Positions 53,140 to 61,677 of a stretch of DNA of 64,000 nt are shown here, one piece after another (positions within the stretch are counted from its first letter, which is position 1; every line of letters begins with the position of its first letter). The notes beneath the pieces are model-generated. The model saw only the letters and a list, made by a program, of their open reading frames with translations. It was not told the origin of the DNA and did no database searches. The DNA lies in the NCBI GenBank assembly GCA_964489425.1, contig CAZAYP010000001.1, positions 62,001 to 126,000 on the forward strand, written 5' to 3'. The position numbers and the translations under genes were made by a program. This DNA comes from CAZAYP01 sp964489425 [NCBI: uncultured Verrucomicrobiota bacterium] (GTDB lineage Bacteria; Verrucomicrobiota; Kiritimatiellia; RZYC01).

Positions 53140-54066
53140 TCATGCGGTTTCCCGGCATGGCGGCCGGCTGCCGTCCACAGCCGACCTTGATTCCGTGAGG
53201 CCCAGGGCGTGCCGCGTACCCTCATCCTGCAGCCATTCCCCGGGAACCGCCACCAGGTTCATGATCCGCTCGTCCAGCCACTCGTAGGGCTGCAACCGGC
53301 CCGCCTGCTCCTTGTAAACCTGGTACTGGTGGTCCCGGAACCAATGGAAAACCTCGTTGATCGAAATCCCGACATAGGCCAGCAGCGAAAGATTTAGCTC
53401 GAACGCCACCAAAGGCCGGCTCGCCTGCAAGAGCGCCCGCGCGCCGCGCAACGCCCGGATCTCGTTGCCCTCCACGTCCAGCTTGATCAGGCGCAGCTTC
53501 GGCCAGGCGTCCCGGGGCACCAGCGTCTCCAGCGGGTTCACCGGCACGCGCACCCGGGTGTACCCCAGGTGCCCGATATCCAGCAACGACCCCCAGGCTC
53601 CGTCGCCATGGAACTCCAAATGCGCCGGCTCGTCGCCGGCCGCCTGTGGCACGATCGTGATGTTGGCCAAGCCGTTCAGCGCGATGTTGGCCTGCAGGCT
53701 GGCGATATTGGCGGGATGCGGCTCCACGCAGTAGACCCGGCCGGTCGGACCCACGCGTTGGGCCAGCGGGATGGCCATGTACCCTTCGTTGGCCCCCACG
53801 TCAGCCACGACATCCCCGGGCCGCAAGATGCGCTTGAGCAAGTCCAGGTATCCGGCCTCATACTGGCCGCAAACGTTCATGATGCGCAACGCCAGGACAT
53901 GGGCGGCGGCGCAGGGGTGCAGGCGCACTTGCCAGCCGGCCCGGCCGAGCAGCGACTCGATCCCGGGACACCGGCGGATGATCGCTGCCACCACCCGGTC
54001 TCCCACCCGATTCGCCGGGAGCCGGAGCAGCGCCGTTGCCAAACCCGCGCCGAACGGGACCTTCAT
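53140..54066 (-). CDS. FkbM-family methyltransferase
   Basis: This 308-residue protein has 'GDVVADVGANEGYMAIPLAQ', 'VYCVEPHPANIASLQANIAL' and 'LRLIKLDVEGNEIRALRGAR', the FkbM series. The start 'MKVPFGAGLATALLRLPANR' overlaps the nucleotidyltransferase stop (ATGA). It ends with a 30-residue tail unlike the FkbM core. It is separated from the flippase by a 56-bp gap. It could O-methylate the repeat unit or cap the chain. Confidence 0.86.
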   Translation of the reverse strand: MKVPFGAGLATALLRLPANRVGDRVVAAIIRRCPGIESLLGRAGWQVRLHPCAAAHVLALRIMNVCGQYEAGYLDLLKRILRPGDVVADVGANEGYMAIPLAQRVGPTGRVYCVEPHPANIASLQANIALNGLANITIVPQAAGDEPAHLEFHGDGAWGSLLDIGHLGYTRVRVPVNPLETLVPRDAWPKLRLIKLDVEGNEIRALRGARALLQASRPLVAFELNLSLLAYVGISINEVFHWFRDHQYQVYKEQAGRLQPYEWLDERIMNLVAVPGEWLQDEGTRHALGLTESRSAVDGSRPPCRETA

Positions 54067-55142
54067 GGGTTGGGCCCCCAATCGCCGACGCGAACGTCCT
54101 GCTGCGCCTGCTGGTAATCGCCCTGCTGGCCGATATCCAGCCAGTATTCGCAGATCGGGAACCCGGCCACGCGCCGGCCGGCGGCGATCAGGCGCTCGAT
54201 CACGTCGGTCATGTTGAAGGCTTCCCCCCTGGGGATCACCTCGTAAGCCGCGGGCTCCAGCAGGTAGATGCCGGCGTTCACAAAAAAGTTGAGCCGCGGC
54301 TTTTCCTTGATGCCCATGATGGCGGCCCCCTGGCATTCCACCACGCCATAGGGAACCTGAAAATAGTAATCCCGGAGCGCCACGGTGAGCACCGCCCGCT
54401 GCTCGCGATGGTATTCCCACATGGCCCGCATGTTGACCCGGGTCAGGATGTCGCCGTTGATTACCAGCAGGGTTTGCTGGGGCGGCTCCATGAGGCCCAG
54501 GGCGCCGGCCGTGCCCAGGGGTTGCTCCTCGTGAACGTAGGTCAGCTTCACGCCGAACGACTGGCCATCCTGAAAATGGTCGCGGATTTTTTCGGGCTTG
54601 TAATGGGTCGTCACGTGCACCCGGTCGATCCCCAGGCCGGAGATCTGCTCCACGATGTACTCCATGATCGGCCGGCCGCCGACCGGCAGCATGGGTTTGG
54701 GCAGGTCATCGGTCAGCGGTCGCAGCCGCGTGCCGCGCCCTCCGGCCATAATCACGGCCTGGACCGGGATGCCAGCCGCCGGCGCCAGGTCGTCGAACGT
54801 GGCCAGGTCGGCGACCCGGCCCTGGTCATCCAGCAACGGCACCTGGCGGATGGCCCGCTCTTTCATGATGGCCAGCAGATCGTCCGGGCTTGACCCTGCG
54901 GGTGCAGTCACCGGCTCCGGATAATCGGGATCCAGCTTGAGATCGAGCAAATCCTGGACCGGCCGGTCGGGATCGAGCGAGGCCAGCATGGCGCGGCGGA
55001 TATCGCCATCGGTGATCGTGCCGATCAGCCGGCGCGCGGGATCCACCACCAGTACGATGCCCTTGCCGCCACGCGCCAGACGCGCCATGGCCTCGCGCAA
55101 GGGAAGGTCCGGCTCCATCAGGAGTGGCGCGATGTCTGTCAT
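54063..55142 (-). CDS. Sugar-1-phosphate nucleotidyltransferase with N-terminal CBS pair
   Basis: In this 359-residue protein residues 1-120 form two CBS domains ('LIGTITDGDIRRAMLASLD', 'RQVPLLDDQGRVADLATFDD'), and residues about 127-359 form a nucleotidyltransferase ('AVIMAGGRGTRLRPLTDDLP', 'KPMLPVGGRPIMEYIVEQI', 'GTAGALGL', 'VINGDILTRVNMRAMWEYH'). The layout matches PtmE-type enzymes that make GDP-glucosamine or GDP-GlcNAc for legionaminic acid. CBS domains usually sense adenylate. It is the last gene after the GxxExxY insertion. Donor nucleotide not certain. Confidence 0.85.
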   Translation of the reverse strand: MTDIAPLLMEPDLPLREAMARLARGGKGIVLVVDPARRLIGTITDGDIRRAMLASLDPDRPVQDLLDLKLDPDYPEPVTAPAGSSPDDLLAIMKERAIRQVPLLDDQGRVADLATFDDLAPAAGIPVQAVIMAGGRGTRLRPLTDDLPKPMLPVGGRPIMEYIVEQISGLGIDRVHVTTHYKPEKIRDHFQDGQSFGVKLTYVHEEQPLGTAGALGLMEPPQQTLLVINGDILTRVNMRAMWEYHREQRAVLTVALRDYYFQVPYGVVECQGAAIMGIKEKPRLNFFVNAGIYLLEPAAYEVIPRGEAFNMTDVIERLIAAGRRVAGFPICEYWLDIGQQGDYQQAQQDVRVGDWGPNP

Positions 55143-55195
55143 ATCAGAATATTCCGCACGAAGAACGCATTACTAACCCCTGCAGCCTTCACATC

Positions 55196-55280
55196 TCTTC
55201 TTCGTGGCCTTCGTGTTCTGTGGTGGAATTATCATTTCAATCTTCAACATTACACCACGAAGAACACGAAGATCACGAAG
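55196..55280. repeat. Left direct repeat of the GxxExxY cassette
   Basis: 'CTTCGTGGCCTTCGTG' then GTGGTGGAATTA and AACATTACACCACG. The same order of blocks occurs on the other side of the gene (55,651-55,727), followed here by extra ACACGAAGATCACGAAG units. This is the short 'CACGAAG' family repeat that often accompanies GxxExxY genes in PVC and related genomes. Confidence 0.65.
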
Positions 55281-55283
55281 GGA

Positions 55284-55709
55284 TTACAAGACGAAGCGCC
55301 GGATGCCATCCTTGAGGAGCGGCACGTTAAAGTTGATCAGCAGCCCGGTTTTTATACCTGCCAGCTTCATGTAGGTAAGCAACTGGGCCTCGTGGATGCC
55401 TTTGACTTCATCGACGCTTTTCAGTTCGACAATTAGTTTGCGCGCTACCAGCAGGTCAACACGGTAGCCACAGTCAAGGTGGACATCCTTGTACGCAATC
55501 GAGAACGGCTGTTGCAGGACAAACTCAATGCCCTGCGACTTCAGCTCAAAGGCCAGGCACTGCTCGTAAGCCGATTCCAGCAACCCTGGCCCCAAGGTCC
55601 GGTGAACTTCGATCGCGCAACCGATCACGCTCCTCGACAAATCATCGAACTCCATCTTCGTGGACTTCGTGCTCTTCGTGGTGAAATTAATCTTGTCAGT
55701 CTCCAACAT
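55284..55709 (-). CDS. GxxExxY protein
   Basis: This 141-residue protein (123 if started at Met 19) carries the defining G-x-x-E-x-x-Y as 'GPGLLESAYEQCL', with 'DCGYRVDLLV' and 'LIVELKSVDEVKGIHEAQLL', which resemble the D/E-x-K core of PD-(D/E)xK nuclease folds. Function is unknown. The first 18 residues ('INFTTKSTKSTKMEF') are translated from the right-hand 'CACGAAG' repeat, so the likely native start is Met 19 (55655). It sits inside the glycan operon between two biosynthetic genes, flanked by direct repeats, and looks like an inserted cassette. Confidence 0.82.
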   Translation of the reverse strand: MLETDKINFTTKSTKSTKMEFDDLSRSVIGCAIEVHRTLGPGLLESAYEQCLAFELKSQGIEFVLQQPFSIAYKDVHLDCGYRVDLLVARKLIVELKSVDEVKGIHEAQLLTYMKLAGIKTGLLINFNVPLLKDGIRRFVL

Positions 55710-55727
55710 TACACCACGCCGGGGTTA
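55651..55727. repeat. Right direct repeat of the GxxExxY cassette
   Basis: 'CTTCGTGGACTTCGTGCTCTT' then CGTGGTGAAATTA and AACATTACACCACG. It matches the left copy in block order and runs to the stop codon of the amidotransferase gene, where both copies end near a TTACA-G motif. Confidence 0.65.
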
Positions 55728-56978
55728 CAGGCCGCCGAGCAGGCTGGACACGTAGCCGGGCAGCTCGCTGCTCTTGGGGTACTCGTCGTACACCGCCTGG
55801 CGCAGCTTCCACATGCCGCTGACTTTTTCCCAGATGTGCGGCTGGCGGTACTTATCCACCACCTGCCAGAACTGCTCCTCGCTCATGTTCAGGTAGGCCA
55901 GGCTGTCCTTGTAGTAATTCTTGGGGAACTCGCCGTCATACCGTTTCACCAGGACCGCCGCCTCCTCGCGCGTGATGTGCCCATCGCGCACCTCGTGGGC
56001 GGCGTCGGACGTGGCCCGCCCGATGCCGAACTTCACGAACCCCAGGTAGTAATGCAGCCCGTCCAGCTTGTCGTCCAGGCTGGCATACTTCGAGTACGTG
56101 CCCTCGGACCGGCCCTCGGGATTGGCCTGCAGCCCGGTATGTTCGGCGGCCAGGTAATAGTTCTCCTGCGGCACCCATTTTTTGTAGTAAGAAAACCAGT
56201 GGAACTCGATGCCCTTGCCGCGCAGGTCGGCGATGTCCGGCGGCGAGTAGAAGGTCAGGTCACACTCGTCGTAATCGCTGCGGGTCAACACGTCGGTCTC
56301 GTTAAGCCCGTACTCGATCAGCTCATGCACCGTAATGCCCTTGCAATACTGCTCGGCCCACATCTCAAACGGCATGCCCCGCAGGTTGAACACGCGCGGA
56401 TCGCCGGTGTACTCCGCCTCGCCGTTCTCGCCGAAGAACACGAGCTTGATGTCGAACTTCTGGGCAATGTGGAAAGCATAGCTCATCTGGCCGTAAATGA
56501 ACGGCAGGAACACGTCGCCCACGGCCTCGAAGGCCAGGCGCGCCAGCTTGCGGTGCAGCCGGCCGTTCTGCCAGGCCATGAGGTTGTTGAACCCGCCCAC
56601 ATTGATGAAGTTGCAGAAGTTCTGGAACCCGATGGCCGTGTATTCGAACGGCACCCAGGTCACGGTCAGCGGATGCATGCCATACTTGTATTTCAGCTCA
56701 TAGCTGACACGCGCGCTGTCCTTGCCTCCGCTGCCGGGCACCACCACATCAAAACGCCCATCGTTGCGCCGGTACTGGTCGCACAGCGCGCGCAACTCCT
56801 TTTCGCGCGTCTCCCAATCCACGCTGTTCTTGATGCCGGTGTAGCGGCACGCGCCACACACGCCCTCGGCATCAAACTGGATGCGGGGCCGCTGGTTGGA
56901 GATCACGCAGCGTTTGCAGAACTTGATTTCCGCGGGCAAATGCGGGAGCTGACGATCAATGATTTTCTGGCTAACCAT
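55725..56978 (-). CDS. N-acetyl sugar amidotransferase (WbpG/PseA/WbuX type)
   Basis: In this 417-residue protein the N-terminal zinc knuckles 'FCKRCVIS' and 'CGAC' are followed by the adenylating PP-loop 'PGSGGKDSA' (about residue 82) and 'FFGENGEAEYTGD', the family signature. These enzymes convert an acetamido group to an acetamidino (amidine) group on bacterial sugars, using ammonia from a HisH/HisF-like pair. HisF follows in the operon (12 nt apart); HisH was not found in the window. The substrate could be a pseudaminic-, legionaminic- or mannuronic-type sugar. Confidence 0.9.
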   Translation of the reverse strand: MVSQKIIDRQLPHLPAEIKFCKRCVISNQRPRIQFDAEGVCGACRYTGIKNSVDWETREKELRALCDQYRRNDGRFDVVVPGSGGKDSARVSYELKYKYGMHPLTVTWVPFEYTAIGFQNFCNFINVGGFNNLMAWQNGRLHRKLARLAFEAVGDVFLPFIYGQMSYAFHIAQKFDIKLVFFGENGEAEYTGDPRVFNLRGMPFEMWAEQYCKGITVHELIEYGLNETDVLTRSDYDECDLTFYSPPDIADLRGKGIEFHWFSYYKKWVPQENYYLAAEHTGLQANPEGRSEGTYSKYASLDDKLDGLHYYLGFVKFGIGRATSDAAHEVRDGHITREEAAVLVKRYDGEFPKNYYKDSLAYLNMSEEQFWQVVDKYRQPHIWEKVSGMWKLRQAVYDEYPKSSELPGYVSSLLGGL

Positions 56979-56990
56979 GGCGAATCCTCC

Positions 56991-57860
56991 TTAGGGTAAA
57001 CTGGGGCCGGCCTGGCGACAGGGGATGCCCCGCGAACGACAGTATTCCTTGATGCCTTCCAGGGTTGTGTCCTGGAAGCCGGAAACCGATGATGGCTGCT
57101 TGAGGAAGGTGAGGTTGCCCTCGGTCGAGTAGTCTTCCTCCAGCACCGGGAGTTGGCGCAGGACATTGTAATGCAACAGCGCGGCGAGGCTCACGGCGGA
57201 AGCCAGTCCTTCGGTGATGGCCGCGGCCACATGGTCTGGCCGGCCTGCCCCGCCGGCGGCAATGACCGGCACGGGAACCGCCGCGGCGATCCGGTGCGTC
57301 AGGCCCACGTCGAACCCCCGGCCCGTGCCTTCCTGGTGGATGGCCGTCACCATGACTTCGCCCGCCCCCAGTTCCACGCCCTGCTGCGCCCATGCGAGCA
57401 CTTCCTGCCCGGTGCGCTGCCGGCCATTGTTGGTATAGGCTTCATAGCGGCCCGTGGCGTTCGGCATGGCCTCGATGGACAGCACGATGGTCGATGACCC
57501 GAACCGGCGCGCCGCGCGCCGGATAAACTCCGGGTCAGCCAGGGCCGCTGTGTTGATCGCCACCTTGTCCGCCCCGGCCTTCAACACCCGGCTGATATCG
57601 TCCAGGGTGCGCAATCCACCACCCACCGTCAGGGGGATAAAAATCTGCCGCGAGGTCTGGCGAATGATTTCGTCAAGGCTGTTGCGATTGTACAGGCTGG
57701 CCACGGCATCCATGTAAACCAGCTCATCCGCGCCGTGCTCGTAATAGTACTGGGCAAAGCGGTAGGGCTTGCCCAAAACCCGCAGGCCTTCCAGGTGGAT
57801 GCCCTTGACCAGGTTGGGCCCCTTGATGTCCAGGCGCGGTATGACACGCGGGCCGATCAC
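56991..57860 (-). CDS. HisF-like cyclase subunit of a sugar amidation system
   Basis: In this 289-residue (beta/alpha)8 protein 'IPRLDIKGPNLVKGIHLEGL' holds D11, the conserved aspartate of HisF. In true HisF the second catalytic aspartate (D130) sits in 'AIDA'; here the aligned site is glutamate ('LSIEAMPN', E130). D176 is also altered ('AIHQEG'). That suggests it no longer serves histidine synthesis and acts as the partner of the sugar amidotransferase, as WbuZ/HisF2 does. It overlaps the alcohol-dehydrogenase stop by 4 nt. Confidence 0.87.
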   Translation of the reverse strand: MIGPRVIPRLDIKGPNLVKGIHLEGLRVLGKPYRFAQYYYEHGADELVYMDAVASLYNRNSLDEIIRQTSRQIFIPLTVGGGLRTLDDISRVLKAGADKVAINTAALADPEFIRRAARRFGSSTIVLSIEAMPNATGRYEAYTNNGRQRTGQEVLAWAQQGVELGAGEVMVTAIHQEGTGRGFDVGLTHRIAAAVPVPVIAAGGAGRPDHVAAAITEGLASAVSLAALLHYNVLRQLPVLEEDYSTEGNLTFLKQPSSVSGFQDTTLEGIKEYCRSRGIPCRQAGPSLP

Positions 57861-58906
57861 GCGACGGGGCCCGCCGCCATCTCCACCAGCGCCCGCCCCA
57901 CCCGCCCTTGTTCGAGATCATCCAGCGCCTGGTTGATTTGCTCGAGCCGGTAGCGGTGGGTCAGCAGCTTCTCCAGGGGCACCCGCTTCTCGCTGATCAT
58001 CTCGTAAAACCGCGGCACGTCGCGATCCGGCTGCACAGCGCCGCCCCAGCTGCCGGCGATCCGCTTGCCGCAGATTAAATCAAAAGGATCCAGCTTGATC
58101 CGGTCCCCGAACCGCGGGTGGCTGGCAAACACACACAGCCCGCCACCCTTGTGCACGGATTGGAACGCCTGCTCAATGGTTTCCACCCGGCCAGCCGCCT
58201 CGACGGAAAAATCCACCCCCTGGCCGCCGGTCATATCCCGAATCGCCGCCAGCGCGTCCTGCCGGCGGGCATCGATGACCGCGGTGGCGCCGAGCTCCGA
58301 CGCGAGCTGCAGTTTGCCCGGATCAATGTCGACGGCGATAATCTTGGAGGCATTGCACACGATCGCTCCGATGAGCGCGCTCATGCCCACGCCGCCCAAG
58401 CCCCAGATCGCGATCGTATGACCGGCGGACGGCTTGACCTCGTTGATCACCATGCCCGCGCCGGTGGGGATGGCGCATCCGAACAATACCGCCAGCTCCA
58501 TGGGCAGGCCGTCCGGCTTCTTCACGCACCGGTTTTCCGCCACCACGCTGTAATCGCTGAACGTCGTCACGGCGCCGGAGTTGATGACCGTGCTGCCTTT
58601 GCGGTACTGGGCGCCGGGCGCATTCAGACCCGTGCCGCGGATCCAGCCGAGGATGACGGCGTCACCCGGCTGCACCTTGGTCACGCCGGGCCCGACGGCC
58701 TCCACCGTTCCCGAGCCTTCATGCCCGAGCAGGTGCGGCAGGTAGGGATCCGGCCCGCGCCGGCCACGCGCCTCCATCAACTGGCTGTGGCAGACCCCGC
58801 TGTAAGCCAGCTTCACCAGCACCTGGCCGGTCTGCAGGGCCGGGATTTCCAGGCCATTCACAATTTCCAGCGGCTTGCCAAGCTCTGTGAGTACCGCGGC
58901 TTTCAT
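57857..58906 (-). CDS. Zinc-dependent alcohol dehydrogenase, class III-like
   Basis: This 349-residue MDR protein has catalytic 'SGVCHSQL' (Cys-His), 'HLLGHEGSGTVEAVGPGVTKVQPGD', nucleotide site 'AIWGLGGVGMSALIGAIVC' and 'GGQGVDFSVEAAGR'. The usual structural-zinc loop of four cysteines near residue 95-110 is absent; instead the segment reads 'RGTGLNAPGAQYRKGSTVIN'. It would reduce or oxidise a sugar ketone or alcohol. It follows the E1 pair with a 16-nt gap, so it may reduce the ketol that the E1 pair makes. Confidence 0.87.
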   Translation of the reverse strand: MKAAVLTELGKPLEIVNGLEIPALQTGQVLVKLAYSGVCHSQLMEARGRRGPDPYLPHLLGHEGSGTVEAVGPGVTKVQPGDAVILGWIRGTGLNAPGAQYRKGSTVINSGAVTTFSDYSVVAENRCVKKPDGLPMELAVLFGCAIPTGAGMVINEVKPSAGHTIAIWGLGGVGMSALIGAIVCNASKIIAVDIDPGKLQLASELGATAVIDARRQDALAAIRDMTGGQGVDFSVEAAGRVETIEQAFQSVHKGGGLCVFASHPRFGDRIKLDPFDLICGKRIAGSWGGAVQPDRDVPRFYEMISEKRVPLEKLLTHRYRLEQINQALDDLEQGRVGRALVEMAAGPVA

Positions 58907-58922
58907 AGGTTTACCCACTTTC

Positions 58923-59981
58923 TTAAAACGGCCCTTTGAACCACGCGCCGGGCACGTCGTGCGGACATGGTTTGGCGCCGGGTTGTTCAGACCACTGCAG
59001 GTCCCGGCCCAGCATGCGGCCAATGGCCGCGGTGATGGCCGCCGGGCCAGGATAAAAGTCGCGGGTCAGCGCGGGGCTGGTGGGCACAGGAAAATCCGGC
59101 AGCGCGATGCGCGCCGGCGCAGCCTTCAGGTCCTTGAAGCACTCCATGCTGGCGCGGGCCACGATCTCGCCGGCCACGCTGCCGAAGGCGCAGCCGGTAT
59201 CCAGGGCCACAAGGCGGCCGGTCTGGCGGACAGACCCCAGCACCAGGTCCCAGTCCAGGGGGCGCAGGGTGCGCAGGTCGATGACATCGCACGTGACGCC
59301 CTGCGGTGCCAGCGCCTCGGCCACGCGCAAGGCTTCCACGCTCATGTAGGAGTAGCCCACGATCGTGACGTCGCGGCCCGCGGCCAGGCGATGGGCCTGC
59401 CCCAGCGGCACCCGGTAGTCACCCTCGGGCACATCGCTTTCCGAGTTGTGGATCCAGCGGTGCTCCAAAAAAATGACGGGGTTGTCGTCGAAGATGCTGG
59501 CCAGCAGCAGCCCCTTGGCGTCCGCAGCCGAGGTCGGCATGACCACCTTCAGGCCCGGGATATGCGTGAACAGAGCCTGCAGGTTCTGCGAGTGGGTCGG
59601 CCCCTGGCCCCAGCCCCGGCCGAGGATCATGCGGATGGTGATCGGGCACGGCAGGAGGCCGCCAAACATGTAGTGCCACTTGGCCGCATTGTTGATGAGC
59701 TGGTCCAGGCTCAGCAACGCGAAGTCGAGGCGCTGGTGGACCATCACTGGCCGCAACCCCTGCAACGCCGCGCCGATGGCCACGCCGGTCATGGCGTTCT
59801 CCGAGGTCGGCATGTCGAACACGCGCTCCGCGCCGAACTTCTCGGCCAGGCCGGCGGTGGTGCCGAAGATGCACTTGGGATCCGTCACGCCCAGGCCGAA
59901 ACAGAGAACCCCGGAATCCTGTTCCATGGCCACGGCCAGCGCATCGCGGACAGCCTGCACAAAGGTCATGCGGCGGGTCAT
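58923..59981 (-). CDS. Thiamine-diphosphate dehydrogenase E1-like beta subunit
   Basis: This 352-residue protein starts MTRRMTFVQAVRDALAVAME. It has 'MPTSENAMTGVAIGAALQG', 'DVTIVGYSYMSVEALRVAE' and 'VIDLRTLRPLDWDLVLGSVR', the order seen in pyruvate/2-oxoacid dehydrogenase E1-beta and transketolase C-terminal halves. It pairs with the alpha subunit gene whose TGA overlaps its ATG. There is no E2 lipoyl transacylase or E3 in the window, so the pair may carry out a carboligation or ketol transfer on a sugar. Confidence 0.87.
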   Translation of the reverse strand: MTRRMTFVQAVRDALAVAMEQDSGVLCFGLGVTDPKCIFGTTAGLAEKFGAERVFDMPTSENAMTGVAIGAALQGLRPVMVHQRLDFALLSLDQLINNAAKWHYMFGGLLPCPITIRMILGRGWGQGPTHSQNLQALFTHIPGLKVVMPTSAADAKGLLLASIFDDNPVIFLEHRWIHNSESDVPEGDYRVPLGQAHRLAAGRDVTIVGYSYMSVEALRVAEALAPQGVTCDVIDLRTLRPLDWDLVLGSVRQTGRLVALDTGCAFGSVAGEIVARASMECFKDLKAAPARIALPDFPVPTSPALTRDFYPGPAAITAAIGRMLGRDLQWSEQPGAKPCPHDVPGAWFKGPF

Positions 59982-60973
59982 GGCGTCACCGCTTCCCGGT
60001 AAAGATTCGTGTACGCCTCGGCCGGGTCCGGCCACGGCGACTGCTCGGCAAATGCGAAGGCCGCATCCACCTCGGAGGTAATCTGCGCCTGGACCGCAGC
60101 CACCTCGGCCGCAGACACCAGGCCCGCGGCAATCAGGTCATCCTGCAGCAGCAAGACCGGGTCCCGCTCCTTCCAGTGATCGAACTCCGCCAGGGGGCGG
60201 TACTCCAGGTCGTTGTCGTAGTTCGGGCCACAATGTTCGCGCCAGCGATACGTGGAGAACTCCAGAAAATACGGGCCGGCGCCGCCGCGGACTTGGGCGG
60301 CGGCGGCGGCGATCATCTCATAGACCTGCAGGGCGTGGTTGCCGTCGCCGCTGCCCGCGGGGCAGCCCAGGCCGCGCACCATCTCGTGGATGGCGCGGCC
60401 CGCCGGCTGGCGCACATCGATCCGCGAATACACGGAATACAGGTTGTTCTCGCACAGGAACAGCACGGGCAGCTTCTTGAGCACGGCAAAGTTGACCGAC
60501 TCGTAAAACACACCCTCCTCCACGGCCGCGTCTCCCAGGAAGATGCAGCTCAGGCGGCCGGTCTTGCGGTATTTCAACGCCAGGCCCAGGCCCACGCCCA
60601 CGGGGATGGTCCCGCCGACAATGGCCGTGCTGGCCACGAATCCCACCGCCAGGTCCGCCAGGTGCATGGATCCGCCGCGGCCGGCGGCGCAGCCCGTGGC
60701 CTTGCCGTAGAGTTCCGCCAGCATGCGGCCGAGGTTGCCGCCCTTGCCGAGATAGTGGCCATGCGAGCGGTGGGTGCTGACGGCGAGGTCCCCGCGGTCC
60801 AGCACCATGCCCGCGGCAGCCGCCACGGCTTCCTGGCCGGAGCACAGGTGCGTGGGGCACCGCATCTTTTGCTGGGCATAGCGCTCGGCAATGGCTTCCT
60901 CGGCCATGCGGATACGCAGCATGCGCCGCCACAGCTCAACCGCCGCGGTGCGGGGAATGGGTATAGCGCTCAT
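59978..60973 (-). CDS. Thiamine-diphosphate dehydrogenase E1-like alpha subunit
   Basis: This 331-residue protein has 'RMAEEAIAERYAQQKMRCPT', 'TALHRSHGHYLGKG'-type sequence ('STHRSHGHYLGKGGNLGRML'), 'GRGGSMHLADLAVGFVASTA' and TPP-metal motif 'FLGDAAVEEGVFYESVNFAV...NN' (G-D-A instead of the usual G-D-G). Together with the overlapping beta gene it forms an E1-type heterotetramer. Location in a glycan operon with aminotransferases points to sugar chemistry rather than central metabolism. Confidence 0.88.
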   Translation of the reverse strand: MSAIPIPRTAAVELWRRMLRIRMAEEAIAERYAQQKMRCPTHLCSGQEAVAAAAGMVLDRGDLAVSTHRSHGHYLGKGGNLGRMLAELYGKATGCAAGRGGSMHLADLAVGFVASTAIVGGTIPVGVGLGLALKYRKTGRLSCIFLGDAAVEEGVFYESVNFAVLKKLPVLFLCENNLYSVYSRIDVRQPAGRAIHEMVRGLGCPAGSGDGNHALQVYEMIAAAAAQVRGGAGPYFLEFSTYRWREHCGPNYDNDLEYRPLAEFDHWKERDPVLLLQDDLIAAGLVSAAEVAAVQAQITSEVDAAFAFAEQSPWPDPAEAYTNLYREAVTP

Positions 60974-60991
60974 CTTCTCAACTCCGGGCTG

Positions 60992-61651
60992 TCAGGGCAT
61001 GAACCAGTAGTAATCCCCGGTGAATCCCACTTCCTTGAAAAAGGCTTTCCACTCGTCCACGTGCATCACCGTCAGCGCGGTGAGGTTCCATGCCGCCATG
61101 GCCTTTTTCTCCTCCTCGTTGCGAAAGGCATCCACGGTGATGAAGCTGCCCTTGCGCGCCACGCGTTCGATTTCGCGCAGCACGGTAGCGCAATCCTGAC
61201 GGTTGAAGTTGTGCACGGTCGTGATGGAGATCACCACGTCGAACGACTTGTCCGGGAACGGCAGGCGGCGGGCGTCCGCCACCTGGACGCAGGGCTTCAT
61301 ATCGTCCATGGCGTTGGCAATGGCGTACTCGGAGATATCGATGCCGCGCACGGTGATGCCGGGGATCAGCGCCGCCATGTCGTGCAGCATGAATCCTTTG
61401 CCGCAGCCCACGTCCAGCACGGAACTGGCCGCAGTCAACCCGAAGTGCTGCTGGAACGTGGGGATGACCGGCTGCCAGAAACGCGCGTTGTAGTAGTAGC
61501 CGCCGTAGCCGGTGCGGCGATCGCCATCAAAAAAATCTTTCCCGAACTGGCGGGCGATCCGCCGATCCTCCTCGGTCTTCTCCGCGGCGCGCTTGGTCAC
61601 ATCGCGCTTGGTCTTGGGGTAATTCACCAGCAAATCAATTTCTTGGCCCAT
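60992..61651 (-). CDS. Class I SAM-dependent methyltransferase
   Basis: This 219-residue protein has 'SSVLDVGCGKGFMLHDMAAL' (motif I), 'VRGIDISEYAIANAM' and 'LPFPDKSFDVVISITTVHNF', a standard methyltransferase core. The N-terminal 60 residues are charged, with 'GYGGYYYNARFW' as a family-specific element. It acts in the cytoplasm, and its neighbours (E1 pair, epimerase, aminotransferase) suggest a sugar N- or O-methylation. Specific function unknown. Confidence 0.85.
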   Translation of the reverse strand: MGQEIDLLVNYPKTKRDVTKRAAEKTEEDRRIARQFGKDFFDGDRRTGYGGYYYNARFWQPVIPTFQQHFGLTAASSVLDVGCGKGFMLHDMAALIPGITVRGIDISEYAIANAMDDMKPCVQVADARRLPFPDKSFDVVISITTVHNFNRQDCATVLREIERVARKGSFITVDAFRNEEEKKAMAAWNLTALTVMHVDEWKAFFKEVGFTGDYYWFMP

Positions 61652-61677
61652 GGTGGTTTCCTTTCGTTGTTGTCAGT

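Noticed and set aside
55143-55283. Possible small gene between the nucleotidyltransferase and the GxxExxY gene
   Set aside because: The stretch is a run of CTTCGTG/CACGAAG repeats; no frame with a ribosome site and plausible protein.
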